Of a DNA stretch of 64,000 nucleotides, positions 34,715 to 43,659 are shown piece by piece. The notes under the pieces were generated by a model. The model saw only the letters and a list, made by a program, of their open reading frames with translations. It was not told the origin of the DNA and searched no databases. The translations under genes and the position numbers were made by a program. How positions within the stretch are numbered: the first letter of the stretch is position 1; every line of letters starts with the position of its first letter. Source of the stretch: Streptomyces dysideae (GTDB taxonomy: Bacteria; Actinomycetota; Actinomycetes; Streptomycetales; Streptomycetaceae). The stretch lies in NCBI RefSeq assembly GCF_001514305.1, contig NZ_KQ949102.1, forward strand, positions 1-64,000, given 5' to 3'.

Positions 34715-35380
34715 TCAGCCGACGTGACCCATGCGATAGCCGACGCCGCGGACTGTGATGATCCATCCGCCGGCTCCGAGTTTCCCCCGCAGACTGCTCA
34801 CGTGTGTGTCGATGGTGCGGCTGGTACGCGACCAGTTGCTGCCCCAGACCCTCGCCATCAACTCCTTCCGGGACACCACGGTTTCCGGATTCGCGGCCAG
34901 CAGGTAAAGCAGCTCGAATTCCTTCGACGTCACGTCGACGAGCCGGTCCCGCACGCGCACTTCCCGGGTGCGGGGATCAATGTGGAGCGGGTGCAGGGAA
35001 ATGGTCTCGGAAACGCCTGCACGAGTTCGGGTACGGCGCAGCACCGCCTCGATACGGGCGCCGATTTCCCGGAAGCTCCAGCTTTTCGCGACACAGTCGT
35101 CCGCGCCCGCCTTGAGGGCCAGGACCCTTTCCAGTTCCTCGTCGAGACGGGTGAAGGCGATCATGGGGATATCGCTCTCGGCCCGTAAGGACTGGCACAC
35201 TTCCAGTCCGTCGATGTCGGGCAGTTCCAGGGAGAGCAGGACGAGATCGGCGTCGCGGTACAGGCGCATTGCCCGTGCGCCCGTGTCGACGCTGAGGGCG
35301 GTGTGTCCTTGCCGGCGCAGATCGCGCACCATGGATTCGGCGGTGGAGGCATCCTGCTCCACCACGAGTACGTTGCTCAC
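34715..35380 (-). CDS. OmpR-type response regulator lacking the phospho-acceptor Asp
   Basis: A 221-aa protein from GTG 35380. The receiver domain has VLVVEQDAST, a Thr in MIAFTRLDE and Lys in CVAKSWSF, but the phosphorylation-site segment reads LVLLSLELPDIDG, with Ser where Asp is standard. The C-terminal winged helix is normal (LVDVTSKEFELLYLLAANPE, SRKELMARVWG, RTIDTHVSSLRGKLG). No histidine kinase gene is in the window. It should be an atypical, phosphorylation-independent regulator, as in some Streptomyces antibiotic clusters. It follows the degenerate transposase-like gene on the same strand, 26 bp away. Confidence 0.85.
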   Translation of the reverse strand: MSNVLVVEQDASTAESMVRDLRRQGHTALSVDTGARAMRLYRDADLVLLSLELPDIDGLEVCQSLRAESDIPMIAFTRLDEELERVLALKAGADDCVAKSWSFREIGARIEAVLRRTRTRAGVSETISLHPLHIDPRTREVRVRDRLVDVTSKEFELLYLLAANPETVVSRKELMARVWGSNWSRTSRTIDTHVSSLRGKLGAGGWIITVRGVGYRMGHVG

Positions 35381-35406
35381 GTGGGGGCCTTCCTCTTCGC
35401 GCCGCG

Positions 35407-36612
35407 TCAGCTCGCGGCTTCGGCCGGTGCGGCGGGCGCCGGGGCCAAGGGGGTGAGGGCCGACCGGTCGGGGAGATGCCGGAAGGCGTACGCGGCCGAG
35501 GCCATGGTCATGTGGTGGTGCCAGCCAGGGAAGGAGCGGCCTTCGAAGTCGAGCACGCCGAAGCGTTCCTGCAATGCGGCGACGGCGGTCCGCACGGCGG
35601 CGCGGCTGCGCACCGGCGCCATGACGGCCTCCACGGACCGGTCCGTGAGGCTGCTGATCCAGTACCGGGCGGACCGGCGTCCGTCTGTGGCGGGGTGCTG
35701 GAGGATGCGGTATCCGACCGAGCCGTCGTCCCGGCCGGTGCTGCGCCGGGGCAGCCGTACCGTGCTGGCGTAGGTGTGGATCGGGATCGCCACGGTCGCG
35801 CCGTCCGCGGCCTGACGCATGATCGCCTGCTGCTGACGGGCGTACCGGCCCTCCATCAGCTCGCTGACGGTGATCACAGTGGGGAAGCGGTCCCCGGAGA
35901 ACACGACCTGGCCCGGGTCGACCTCGCAGACGATGTCGAGCCGCTGCCGGGCGAGCCCCGCCAGTACGCCGGTCGCGTCGTCGCACCGCGTCAGATCGAG
36001 CACCCAGGGCACGTCGGGCAGCCGCGGTTGGGCGACGACCCCGGCGGCGAGGTCGAGGACATGACCGCCGACGGGGCGCGCGGTCTCGGCCTCCGGGACA
36101 CGTGCCCGGAGTCTGCGCTGCTGGTCCCGGCCCCAGGCCTCGTCCAGCACCAGACTCCAGTCCACGGGGAAGCAGTGGGTGCCCGCGGCCAGGAAGAGCC
36201 CGATCGCCCGCTGGCAGTTGACGGCGAGTCCGGTCACGGGATCCAGGCGGCGGTGCACGCCCACCGAGTGCTCGCCGCGCTTGGGGATGGTGAGTTCGGC
36301 GACGGTCCAGGCGTACGGCGTGGTGCTCGCGGCGACCCGCAGGGCGAGCCGGCGGCGGACCGGCTCCCAGTCCCAGGGGCTCGCGTTGATGAACTGGTGC
36401 AGGCCCTGCGCCGCGGCCGCGGGCAGTGCGTCGGCCTGTGCCATCCGCCGCGGGGTCTTGCGGCCGGTGGTGTGCAGCAGGCCCCGCAGATACGTCCGGG
36501 CCCACCGGCGTTGTTCCGCCCGGTGCAGCGGTCTGAAGATGTCCTCAAGGAACGTCTGTGCTCCGCGTGTCCTCTGACTCGTGTCAGCCGCTCGTATCTC
36601 TCCTGACGACAT
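35407..36612 (-). CDS. IS701-type transposase-like protein with degraded active site
   Basis: A 401-aa protein. LHQFINASPWDWEPVRRRLA, SVGVHRRLDPVTGLAVNCQ and FEGRSFPGWHHHMTM match the layout of IS701-family transposases. In the first catalytic block the usual DDTGFPKKG reads AELTIPKRG, so the first Asp is missing; the third-position Glu (FEGRS) is present. No terminal inverted repeats were found around it, and it shares strand and spacing with the response regulator. I infer a domesticated transposase-derived protein, possibly regulatory. A palindrome resembling a butyrolactone-receptor operator lies upstream at 36681. Confidence 0.7.
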   Translation of the reverse strand: MSSGEIRAADTSQRTRGAQTFLEDIFRPLHRAEQRRWARTYLRGLLHTTGRKTPRRMAQADALPAAAAQGLHQFINASPWDWEPVRRRLALRVAASTTPYAWTVAELTIPKRGEHSVGVHRRLDPVTGLAVNCQRAIGLFLAAGTHCFPVDWSLVLDEAWGRDQQRRLRARVPEAETARPVGGHVLDLAAGVVAQPRLPDVPWVLDLTRCDDATGVLAGLARQRLDIVCEVDPGQVVFSGDRFPTVITVSELMEGRYARQQQAIMRQAADGATVAIPIHTYASTVRLPRRSTGRDDGSVGYRILQHPATDGRRSARYWISSLTDRSVEAVMAPVRSRAAVRTAVAALQERFGVLDFEGRSFPGWHHHMTMASAAYAFRHLPDRSALTPLAPAPAAPAEAAS

Positions 36613-36680
36613 CTGACGTCACGCCCCCTTGTCGTAGATTGCCCACGCCCACACAGGTGTACGGAATCCTCGCGGCCATA

Positions 36681-36706
36681 AAAATACCGTCTCGAAGGAA
36701 AAATTT
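36681..36706 (-). promoter_or_regulatory. Putative butyrolactone-receptor operator (ARE-like), site 1
   Basis: AATACCGTCTCGAAGGAAAA lies about 70 bp upstream of the transposase-like gene, in an unusually AT-rich island. The core (CC-n-TCTCGAAGG) is shared with the sequence upstream of the ScbR/AfsA pair at 43584 and, less exactly, with 44807. It is an imperfect palindrome of the size expected for autoregulatory elements. Confidence 0.5.
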
Positions 36707-36875
36707 ATGAGCTGATCGGCTACTTCGCGACTTCGCCCGCTGACCAGGGAGAAGAGCGGCCCGGGAGATGTGACGGAAGGCACACGCGAGGCAACCCGCC
36801 TGCACAGGCGGGTTCTTGGAGCGCAGCAAGAGGGCCCGGGTACGAGCGTCAACAGTTCGTGAACAACGGGACGGT

Positions 36876-36911
36876 GGCCGCCGAAGGCCGGGGGATGTAC
36901 CTTCGGCGGCC
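36876..36911 (-). terminator. Rho-independent-like hairpin after the hydrolase remnant
   Basis: A perfect 12-bp inverted repeat, GGCCGCCGAAGG and CCTTCGGCGGCC, with a 12-base loop. It lies about 40 bp beyond the end of the truncated hydrolase gene (minus strand). No T-run is present, which is usual in Streptomyces. Confidence 0.7.
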
Positions 36912-36949
36912 GTTCAGGGGCCCGTCGACGGGTGGCGTCGAGGGGCGGG

Positions 36950-37445
36950 TCAGCGGCTCACGTCGGCCGTCAGGGAGTCCAGCCAGTCGCCCGACAGGCC
37001 CTGCACGATGGCGGGTCGGTCGAGATGGACGTTGTGGCCGGCGCCGTCCACCGCGGCGTAAGTCATGCGCGGGTAGTGCTCCAGCAGTTCCCACTGGTCC
37101 CGCCGGCCCACCAGATGGTCCTGCCGCCCCGTCACCAGCAGATGCGGCCCGGCGTGCGTGCCGAACCGTGCCTCCGGGGTCTGGGTCAGCATGTACGCCT
37201 TCAGCAGCGCGGCCGCGTCCTCGCGGTGATGCGCGCGGATCCCGGGCAGCACATGGTCGCGGAACGCGGTCCAGCCGGCCTCGTCCTGGTGCACCGCGAT
37301 CGATGCGAACACCTCGCGGTCCGCCGGGTCGAGGGACGCCAGCAGCGCCTCGTCACGCGTGAGCACCTCACGCTCCGGCAGCACCCGCTCACCGCTCGGC
37401 CTGACCGGCGGCGCGAGGACGCCCGGACCTTGGCGGGACGGCCCC
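36950..37445 (-). pseudogene. Alpha/beta hydrolase, C-terminal part
   Basis: The translation has cap-domain sequence (TRDEALLASLDPADREVF) then LLVTGRQDHLVGRRDQWELL with the acidic residue, and AVDGAGHNVHLDRP with the catalytic His. The nucleophile elbow (GxSxG) and oxyanion region are missing because the gene is cut on its 5' side near 37445, just before the MFS gene ends. GTG 37384 could give a 144-aa product but it could not be an active hydrolase. Confidence 0.65.
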
Positions 37446-37490
37446 CGAACTCCCCCGTGACGGGAGGACGTTCGAGGGCCGTGCGGCGGC

Positions 37491-38735
37491 TTACGCGCCG
37501 GGCCGCTTCGCCGGGAAGCCGTGGCTGCGGGCGAGTACGACGACCCCGAGCACCGGCAGCAGGAGCAGCAGCATGGTCCAGGGGAAGGACTCGCTGCCGA
37601 TCACGCCGAGCAGAATGCCTCCGATGATGCCGCCGCCCGCCATGGCGACGTTCCACAGCGTGACGAGCATCGCCTGGGCCGCGTCGGCGGAGTCCCCGCC
37701 GGCGTCGCCCACGGCGGTCTGCAGCAGCGTCGGCACACCGCCCCAGCCGAGGCCCCACAGCAGGGCGGCGACGTACACGAGGGCGGTGTTGTCGGAGACC
37801 ACCGCCAGCAGCGCCGCGGACACGGCGACCAACAGGGTGCTGGCGATGGTCAGCGCGCGCAGCCGGCGGTGGATCTGGGCGCCCACGATCCAGATGCTGA
37901 CCAGCGAAGCGGCACCGAACACCAGCAGCACCAGGTCGGTGCGGCCGCCCATGCCCAGGTCCTCCAGGAACGTGGCGATGTACGCGTAGAGGACGGTATG
38001 CGCCAAGACGAAGACCAGCGTGACGAACAGGACCGGGGCCACACCCGGGACCCGCAGCGCGCCCAGCATCTTCGGGCGCTCACCACGCTCCTGACCCGGG
38101 TAGTCCGGTACGGCGGCGACGATCCACAGCAGAAGGATGACGGTGAGGCCCGTCATGGCCAGGAACGCCGTGCGCCAGCCGACCGTCTGGCCGAGGAAGG
38201 TGCCGGCCGGCACACCGAGCGAGAGCGCCACCGGAATACCGGCCATGGCGACGGCGATCGCCTTGCCCTGCAACGGGACGGGTGCCATACGCCGCGCGTA
38301 CCCGGCGAGCAGCGCCCAGGCCAGGCCGGCGGCGACACCCGCGACGAATCGCGCCACCATCGTCACGCCGTAGACCGACGACACGGCCGTGACGGTGTTG
38401 GCCACGGCGAAGCCCGCCATGGCGGTCAGCAGCAGCGCCTTGCGCCGCCAGGCCGAGGTGGCCGCGGTCAGCGGGATCGCGGTCAGGGCGGTGCCGATCG
38501 CGTAGATCGTCACCGTCTGGCCGGTCGCCGACTGGCTCACATGCAGGTCGTTGCTCATCGCGGGGAGCAGGCCCGCCGGGAGCGTCTCGGTGAGGCTGGT
38601 GATGAAGACGGCCGTGGCGAGGGCCAACAGGGCGAAGAGCGGGAGCTTCTGTCGCTCCTCGCTCCCGTCCTTGACGTCGGGTGCGGCTCGGCTGCCCTTT
38701 CCGGGGGCGGCGGCGGTGTCTGGTGAGGTACTCAT
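37491..38735 (-). CDS. MFS transporter (DHA1-type drug exporter)
   Basis: A 414-aa protein starting at ATG 38735. About twelve hydrophobic segments are visible, beginning LPLFALLALATAVFITSLTE. The loop 2-3 region has FAVANTVTAVSSVYGVTMVAR, and VAGVAAGLAWALLAGYARRM is the typical helix 4-5 pattern of the AraJ/sugar-efflux-like DHA1 group. It is a proton-driven exporter at the cytoplasmic membrane, probably for a cluster product or toxic analogue. The SDR gene lies upstream on the same strand. Confidence 0.9.
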   Translation of the reverse strand: MSTSPDTAAAPGKGSRAAPDVKDGSEERQKLPLFALLALATAVFITSLTETLPAGLLPAMSNDLHVSQSATGQTVTIYAIGTALTAIPLTAATSAWRRKALLLTAMAGFAVANTVTAVSSVYGVTMVARFVAGVAAGLAWALLAGYARRMAPVPLQGKAIAVAMAGIPVALSLGVPAGTFLGQTVGWRTAFLAMTGLTVILLLWIVAAVPDYPGQERGERPKMLGALRVPGVAPVLFVTLVFVLAHTVLYAYIATFLEDLGMGGRTDLVLLVFGAASLVSIWIVGAQIHRRLRALTIASTLLVAVSAALLAVVSDNTALVYVAALLWGLGWGGVPTLLQTAVGDAGGDSADAAQAMLVTLWNVAMAGGGIIGGILLGVIGSESFPWTMLLLLLPVLGVVVLARSHGFPAKRPGA

Positions 38736-38805
38736 GTGGTGATCTCCGGATCTTTCGGGACGTGGTGGATCGCGGCGGGTGCCGTGGGTCCTCCGGGACA
38801 GCCGG

Positions 38806-39348
38806 CTACGGGTGGCCGAGGCCGCCGTCGACCGGGAGCCGGACGCCCGTCGTGAACGTGGCGTCCGTGGCGAGGAAGAGGGCGGCACGTGCCACCTCCT
38901 CGGCGGAGCCGAGCCGGCCCAGCGGAGGCAGAGGGGCCGTGTCGTCGGCCGACGCCTCGATACAGCTCGGGGCGACGGCGTTCACGCGGATGCCGCGGGC
39001 GATGAGTTCGGCGGCGAGCGCGCGCACGGAGGCCGGGGTCGGGGCGGGAGCGGTGAGCACGACCGCGCCGTGGTCCACGAGGTACGCAAGGAGCGGACGC
39101 GCCGTCGGTACGGCGTCGGCGAAGACGAGGTCGATGCCGCCGACGGGCCCGAGAGCGGCCTCGACGGTGTCCGGTGCGACCACACGGGCCGCGGAGCCCA
39201 ACTCGACGCCCGCCTGGTCCCGCTCTTGCGCGGTACGCGCGGTCAGCAGCACGTGGGCGCCGCCCTCCACGAGCCGCTTGGCGATGGCCAGCCCGATCCC
39301 GGTGGTCTGCCCGACGACCACGGCCCTTCTGCCCGCGTACCTGGCCAT
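38806..39348 (-). CDS. Short-chain dehydrogenase-like protein without the catalytic Tyr/Lys
   Basis: A 180-aa protein, shorter than the usual ~250. The Rossmann start VVVGQTTGIGLAIAKRL and the C-terminal ELIARGIRVNAVAPSCI and VRLPVDGGLGHP are clearly SDR. The NNAG strand and the catalytic YxxxK are absent: the helix reads APTPASVRALAAEL where YSATKAAVRAL-type sequence is expected. It is probably not an active oxidoreductase and may be a ligand-binding relative. Only 189 bp separate it from the divergent SARP gene. Confidence 0.75.
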   Translation of the reverse strand: MARYAGRRAVVVGQTTGIGLAIAKRLVEGGAHVLLTARTAQERDQAGVELGSAARVVAPDTVEAALGPVGGIDLVFADAVPTARPLLAYLVDHGAVVLTAPAPTPASVRALAAELIARGIRVNAVAPSCIEASADDTAPLPPLGRLGSAEEVARAALFLATDATFTTGVRLPVDGGLGHP

Positions 39349-39537
39349 GCCTACCGCTCCCTCCTCATGGCGCCGCTGCCGGACGCACCGCGGCATCCGA
39401 CGGCGACGACTGTGCGCGCCGGCGCTTCGGAGGGACTTCGGGGCCGCTGACGGTTCGCTGACGGTCGCCGCCCCGGGCCGCTCCGACGGATCCCGCCCGG
39501 ACTCGGCCCGCCGCCCCGGACCTGTACGGTTGCTCGC

Positions 39538-42500
39538 ATGCGGTTTGGGGTGCTCGGGCCACTTGTGGTGTGGGACGACGAGGGGGAGACGGTCGCGGTC
39601 CCCGAACTCAAGGTCCGGGCCCTGCTCGCGGATCTGCTCGCGCACGACGGGAAGCCGGTCTCCGCCGACCGCCTCGTCCACGACCTGTGGGGCGACGCAC
39701 CGCCGGGCAAGCCGAGCGGCGCGCTCCAGGCCAAGGTCTCCCAACTGCGCCGGGTTCTCGGCCGGGACCGCGTCGTACGACAGGCACCGGGCTACCGCCT
39801 GCGGCTCGACCCCGCCTCCGACGAGGTCGACGCCGACCGCTTTCACGCCCTCGTCGCCGAGGCCCGCCCCGTCCGCGACCCCCGCGCCAGGGCCGCGCTG
39901 CTCACCGAGGCCCTCGACCTGTGGCGGGGACCGGCCTACGCCGACTTCGCGGACGAGGAGTTCGCACGGGGGGCCGCGCGGCGCCTCGCCGAGCAGAGAC
40001 TGTCCGTGCTCGAGGAGCAGGCCGAAGCCCGTCTGGAGGCGGGGGACCACGTCCTGCTCGCCGGCGAACTGGCCGACCTGGTGGCCCGGCATCCCCTACG
40101 GGAACGCCTGCGCGCCCTCCAGATCCGGGCGCTCTACCTGGCCGGCCGCCAGAGCGAGGCTCTCGCCTCGTACGAGGCCCTGCGCGCCCACCTCGCCGAA
40201 GAACTCGGCCTGGACCCCAGTCCCGCCCTCGGCGCCCTCCACCAGGCGGTGCTGCGCCAGGACCCGGAGCTGGGACAGACGTTCACCACCACGCCGCCAA
40301 CGGCACCCGGCACGTCAGCGACCGCGTCCGGTTCCACCCCGACCACCTTCGCGACGCCCTCCACCACGGTCCGGGCGATCCCGACTCCCCCCCCCAGAAC
40401 CCCCCCTTCGAACCTCCCCGCCCCCCTCACCCCCCTCGTCGGTCGCACCGACGCCCTGACCCGCCTCGCCCAACTCCTCGGCTCCGCCCGCCTGGTGACC
40501 CTCACCGGCCCGGGCGGTGTCGGCAAGACGCGCCTCGCAGTGGCCGCGGCCGCGTCGATGACGGCGGAGAAACTGCCCGATGGTGTCTGGCTGGTGGAGT
40601 TCTCCGGCGTCCGGGCCGGCACCGCCGCCGACCTCGCCCAGGTCGTCGCCTCCGTACTCGGCGTCCGCGACGACGCCCCGTCCGCCCTGCCGGGCACCGG
40701 AGCGCCGTCCCCGTCCCCGGCTCACCGGCTCGCTGCCGTCCTGCGGGACCGCCGTACCCTGCTGGTCCTGGACAACTGCGAGCACGTCGTCGACGCCGCC
40801 GCCGAACTCACCGAGCTGCTGCTACGCACCGCCCCCGGGGTGCGGACCCTGGTGACCAGCCAGGAACCGCTCGGCCTGGCGGGCGAGGCCGTGTTCCTCG
40901 TCGAGCCGCTGCCCACCGGCGACGCCGTACGGCTGTTCACCGAGCGAGCCGCCGCCTCCGCCCCCGGCTTCCCCGGTGAGCCGGAGGCCTCCGACCCGGC
41001 CGACCGTGCCGCTGTCGCCGAGATCTGCCGCCGGCTGGACGGCATCCCGCTCGCCCTGGAGCTGGCCGCGACCCGGGTACGCGCCCTGGGAGTGCAGGAG
41101 TTGGCGGCCCGGCTCGGCGACCGGTTCCGGCTCCTGACCGCCGGGCAGCGGGGTGCGCCCGTCCGGCAGCAGACCCTGCGGGCGATGATCGACTGGAGCT
41201 GGGAACTGCTCAGCGCACCCGAACGCATCGTGCTGCGCCGGCTCGCCGTGCACAGCGACGGCTGCGACCTGGCCGCCGCCGAAGCGGTGTGCGCGGGCGA
41301 CGGTGTGGCACACGAGGAGGTGCTCGACCTCGTGACGCGGCTCGTCGACCGGTCCTTCGTGGTCGTCGTCGAGGGCCCGGTCGGGCCCCGCTACCGGCTT
41401 CTGGAGTCCGTCGCCGCGTACGCCACGGAGCGGCTGGACGAGATGCAGGACCTCACCGCCGTACGCGATCGCCATCTGCGCCACTACCTCGCGCTCGCCG
41501 AACGCGCCGAGTCCCGGCTGCGCTGCGCGGGCCAGCGCTCCTGGCTCGCCCGCCTGGACGCGGAGGCCGGCAATCTGCGCGCCGCGCTCGACGAGGCAGT
41601 GCGCCGCGCCGCCGCCGGGCAGGCCGACGAGGCCGTACGACTGGCCACCGCCCTGTCCTGGTGGTGGCTGCTGCGCGGCCGGCTCACCGAGGCGCGCCGT
41701 AGCCTGTCGGCCGTCCTGGCCGCCGCTCCCGACGCCCCCGAACTCGCCCTGCTGCACGCCGCGTTCGCCCTCCTCACCGGAGACCACACCGAGGCGGCGA
41801 GCCCCGCGACGGCCGACGCCGTCCCTGACCCGGTACGCCGGGCCCGTGCCCTGTGGCTGGGTGCGTACGGCCTGTTCAGCGCGGGCGAGGTGACTGCGAG
41901 CGCCGAGCTGAACGCGCGGGCACTCGACCTCTTCGACAGCGCGGGCGAGCAGTGGGGCACCGCCGCCGCGCTCGGCCTGCGCGCCGCGCTCGCCCTGGTC
42001 CGCGGCGACCTTGACGCCCTCGGCCGGGACGGTATGCGCAGCGCCGAGCTCTTCGGTGAAGTGGGCGACCGCTGGGGCGAGTTGCAGACCGTGTCGCCGC
42101 TCGCCGCGCTCGCCGAGATCAAGGGCGAGTACGCCGAGGCGGCCCGCCTGCAACGGGAAGGGCTGCGCCTGGCGCGGGAACTGGGCCTGGAGGCCGAGGT
42201 GTCGGCGCGGCTGTCCGGGCTCGGCCGGCTCGCCCTGCTCGCTCGCGACTGGGACCAGGCTCGCAGCCTGCACGAGCAGGCACGCCGTATCGCCGCCGAA
42301 CAGGGTTACAAGTACGGCGAGATCCACTCCGAGATGGGCCTGGCGCTCGGGGCGCGCCGCTCCGGCGACCTCGACGCCGCCGAGACTCACCTACTGCACA
42401 TCCGCGACGGCTTCGCCGACATCTCCTCGGAAGCGGGCGACCATCTGCTCCTGGCCGAGCTCGGTTTCATCGCCGAACTCCGCGGCGACGCCGACCAGTG

Positions 42501-42852
42501 CGTCCGCCATCACCTGCGCGGACTGGATGTCGCCCGCTCCCTCGGTGAGCCGCGCGCGCTGGCCCTGTCCCTGGAGGGGCTCGCGGGCGCGGCGGCACTG
42601 CAGGGGGGTGCGCCTGGCGCCGGGTGCGCCGCGCTGCTGCTCGGAGCGGCGGACGCGGCCCGTCGGGAGGTGGGCGCCCCGCTGCCGCCCGCCGAGCGCG
42701 GTGACGTCGACCGTGTCACGACGGCCGCACGGGCGATGCTGGGCCGGCCGGCCTTCACGGAGGCGTTCGAGCAAGGGGCGCGGCTCGGCGTGGAGGAAGC
42801 GGTGCGCCAGGCGCGCACGACACTCAACTGGACTGATTCCCAGGAAAGGTGA
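39538..42852 (+). CDS. SARP-type large regulator (BTAD / NB-ARC / TPR)
   Basis: A 1104-aa protein. Residues 1-90 form the winged-helix DNA-binding domain (MRFGVLGPLVVWDDEG, LVHDLWGDAPPGKPSGALQ), residues 95-240 the BTAD (YEALRAHLAEELGLDPSP). A Pro/Thr-rich linker precedes the NB-ARC domain with Walker A LTGPGGVGKTRLA (about residue 320), LLVLDNCEHVVDAA and LDGIPLALELAATR. The C-terminal 450 residues are TPR-like. AfsR-class proteins of this length act as cluster activators and bind heptameric direct repeats. It is the intact counterpart of the broken gene at 11469 and is the most likely pathway activator here. Confidence 0.9.
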   Translation: MRFGVLGPLVVWDDEGETVAVPELKVRALLADLLAHDGKPVSADRLVHDLWGDAPPGKPSGALQAKVSQLRRVLGRDRVVRQAPGYRLRLDPASDEVDADRFHALVAEARPVRDPRARAALLTEALDLWRGPAYADFADEEFARGAARRLAEQRLSVLEEQAEARLEAGDHVLLAGELADLVARHPLRERLRALQIRALYLAGRQSEALASYEALRAHLAEELGLDPSPALGALHQAVLRQDPELGQTFTTTPPTAPGTSATASGSTPTTFATPSTTVRAIPTPPPRTPPSNLPAPLTPLVGRTDALTRLAQLLGSARLVTLTGPGGVGKTRLAVAAAASMTAEKLPDGVWLVEFSGVRAGTAADLAQVVASVLGVRDDAPSALPGTGAPSPSPAHRLAAVLRDRRTLLVLDNCEHVVDAAAELTELLLRTAPGVRTLVTSQEPLGLAGEAVFLVEPLPTGDAVRLFTERAAASAPGFPGEPEASDPADRAAVAEICRRLDGIPLALELAATRVRALGVQELAARLGDRFRLLTAGQRGAPVRQQTLRAMIDWSWELLSAPERIVLRRLAVHSDGCDLAAAEAVCAGDGVAHEEVLDLVTRLVDRSFVVVVEGPVGPRYRLLESVAAYATERLDEMQDLTAVRDRHLRHYLALAERAESRLRCAGQRSWLARLDAEAGNLRAALDEAVRRAAAGQADEAVRLATALSWWWLLRGRLTEARRSLSAVLAAAPDAPELALLHAAFALLTGDHTEAASPATADAVPDPVRRARALWLGAYGLFSAGEVTASAELNARALDLFDSAGEQWGTAAALGLRAALALVRGDLDALGRDGMRSAELFGEVGDRWGELQTVSPLAALAEIKGEYAEAARLQREGLRLARELGLEAEVSARLSGLGRLALLARDWDQARSLHEQARRIAAEQGYKYGEIHSEMGLALGARRSGDLDAAETHLLHIRDGFADISSEAGDHLLLAELGFIAELRGDADQCVRHHLRGLDVARSLGEPRALALSLEGLAGAAALQGGAPGAGCAALLLGAADAARREVGAPLPPAERGDVDRVTTAARAMLGRPAFTEAFEQGARLGVEEAVRQARTTLNWTDSQER

Positions 42853-42891
42853 GAACCAGCCTGCGGGTTCGGGTCTTCCTGTTCCTCACCT
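42846..42891. terminator. Putative bidirectional terminator between SARP and ScbR-like genes
   Basis: AGGTGAG near 42848 and CTCACCT near 42885 form an inverted repeat spanning the 33-bp gap between two converging genes. The loop is long and the stem short, so confidence is moderate. Confidence 0.4.
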
Positions 42892-43557
42892 GGGTCGGGG
42901 CGCGGAGGGACATCGGCCCATGTCCTTCTCCGCCGACGGAATGATCGTCCGTACCAGGTCGGTGGTGCGCTCCACCAGGTCCGCCCGATCGTCGAGCACC
43001 CACGAGATGTGCTGGGCGCCGAAGAAGGCGGAGACCAGGACGGTGGCGAGGGTCTCGGGCGCCGGCAGGTCGTCCCCCGTGCCCGCTTCCCGGTCCCTTG
43101 CCAGCCACGAGGCGATCAGCCGGGTGTACGCCTCGTACGGCAGCGGGAGCCGGACGCCGATCATCTGCCGTTCCAGTTGCAGCCGTGCTCCGGCCTGGAT
43201 GACCGTCTCGTCCCGGAACGCCGTCGCCGTGCGGAGCAGCAGTTCGGCGACGGAGCCGAGCGGAGGGAGAGCCAACTCCTCCACGGTCTCGGCGATCTCC
43301 CCGATCCGGCCGTAGAACTGCTCGGTCACAGCGAGCGCAAGGGCGTCCTTGTTCTCGTAGTGGAAGTAAACGGCGCCCTTGGTCATCCCGGCCGCCTCGG
43401 CCACGTCCAGGATGGTCACCGCTGGATAGCCCTTGGCGGCGAACGCCTGGGCGGCGGCCGTGAGGATGACCTTCCTCGACCGTACCGCGCGCTCCTGCTT
43501 GAGCGCCCTGCTGTGCGGCGGGAGTTGAACGCCGAAGGCTTCATCGGCCATTTCCAT
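42886..43557 (-). CDS. Gamma-butyrolactone receptor-like TetR regulator (ScbR/ArpA type)
   Basis: A 223-aa protein. The helix-turn-helix region is KQERAVRSRKVILTAAAQAF, then VAEAAGMTKGAVYFHYENKD. The ligand domain contains FFGAQHISWVLDDRADLVER, close to the conserved FxGxQxxS/W segment of butyrolactone receptors. It is divergent from the afsA-like gene with a 102-bp shared region, the classic scbR/scbA arrangement. It should repress its targets until a butyrolactone or related signal binds. Confidence 0.9.
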   Translation of the reverse strand: MEMADEAFGVQLPPHSRALKQERAVRSRKVILTAAAQAFAAKGYPAVTILDVAEAAGMTKGAVYFHYENKDALALAVTEQFYGRIGEIAETVEELALPPLGSVAELLLRTATAFRDETVIQAGARLQLERQMIGVRLPLPYEAYTRLIASWLARDREAGTGDDLPAPETLATVLVSAFFGAQHISWVLDDRADLVERTTDLVRTIIPSAEKDMGRCPSAPRPR

Positions 43558-43583
43558 CGTGATCCCTTTACACTCTTTTGAGG

Positions 43584-43605
43584 AAACCTTCTCGAAGGTA
43601 TATTT
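43584..43605. promoter_or_regulatory. Putative butyrolactone-receptor operator, site 2
   Basis: ACCTTCTCGAAGGTATATTT lies in the divergent scbR/afsA-like region. CCTTC-TC-GAAGG is a perfect 5+5 palindrome in an AT-rich island. It shares TCTCGAAGG with the site at 36681. Its position 30 bases from the receptor gene start fits autorepression. Confidence 0.6.
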
Positions 43606-43659
43606 GGTGTTCTGGGGACAGGCTGTGTCGGCCTGCCCCGAGTTCTAGGGGGAGAGACG

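Noticed and set aside
40134..42390. Minus-strand frames inside the SARP gene
   Set aside because: They are antisense to a protein with a full winged-helix, BTAD and NB-ARC motif set.
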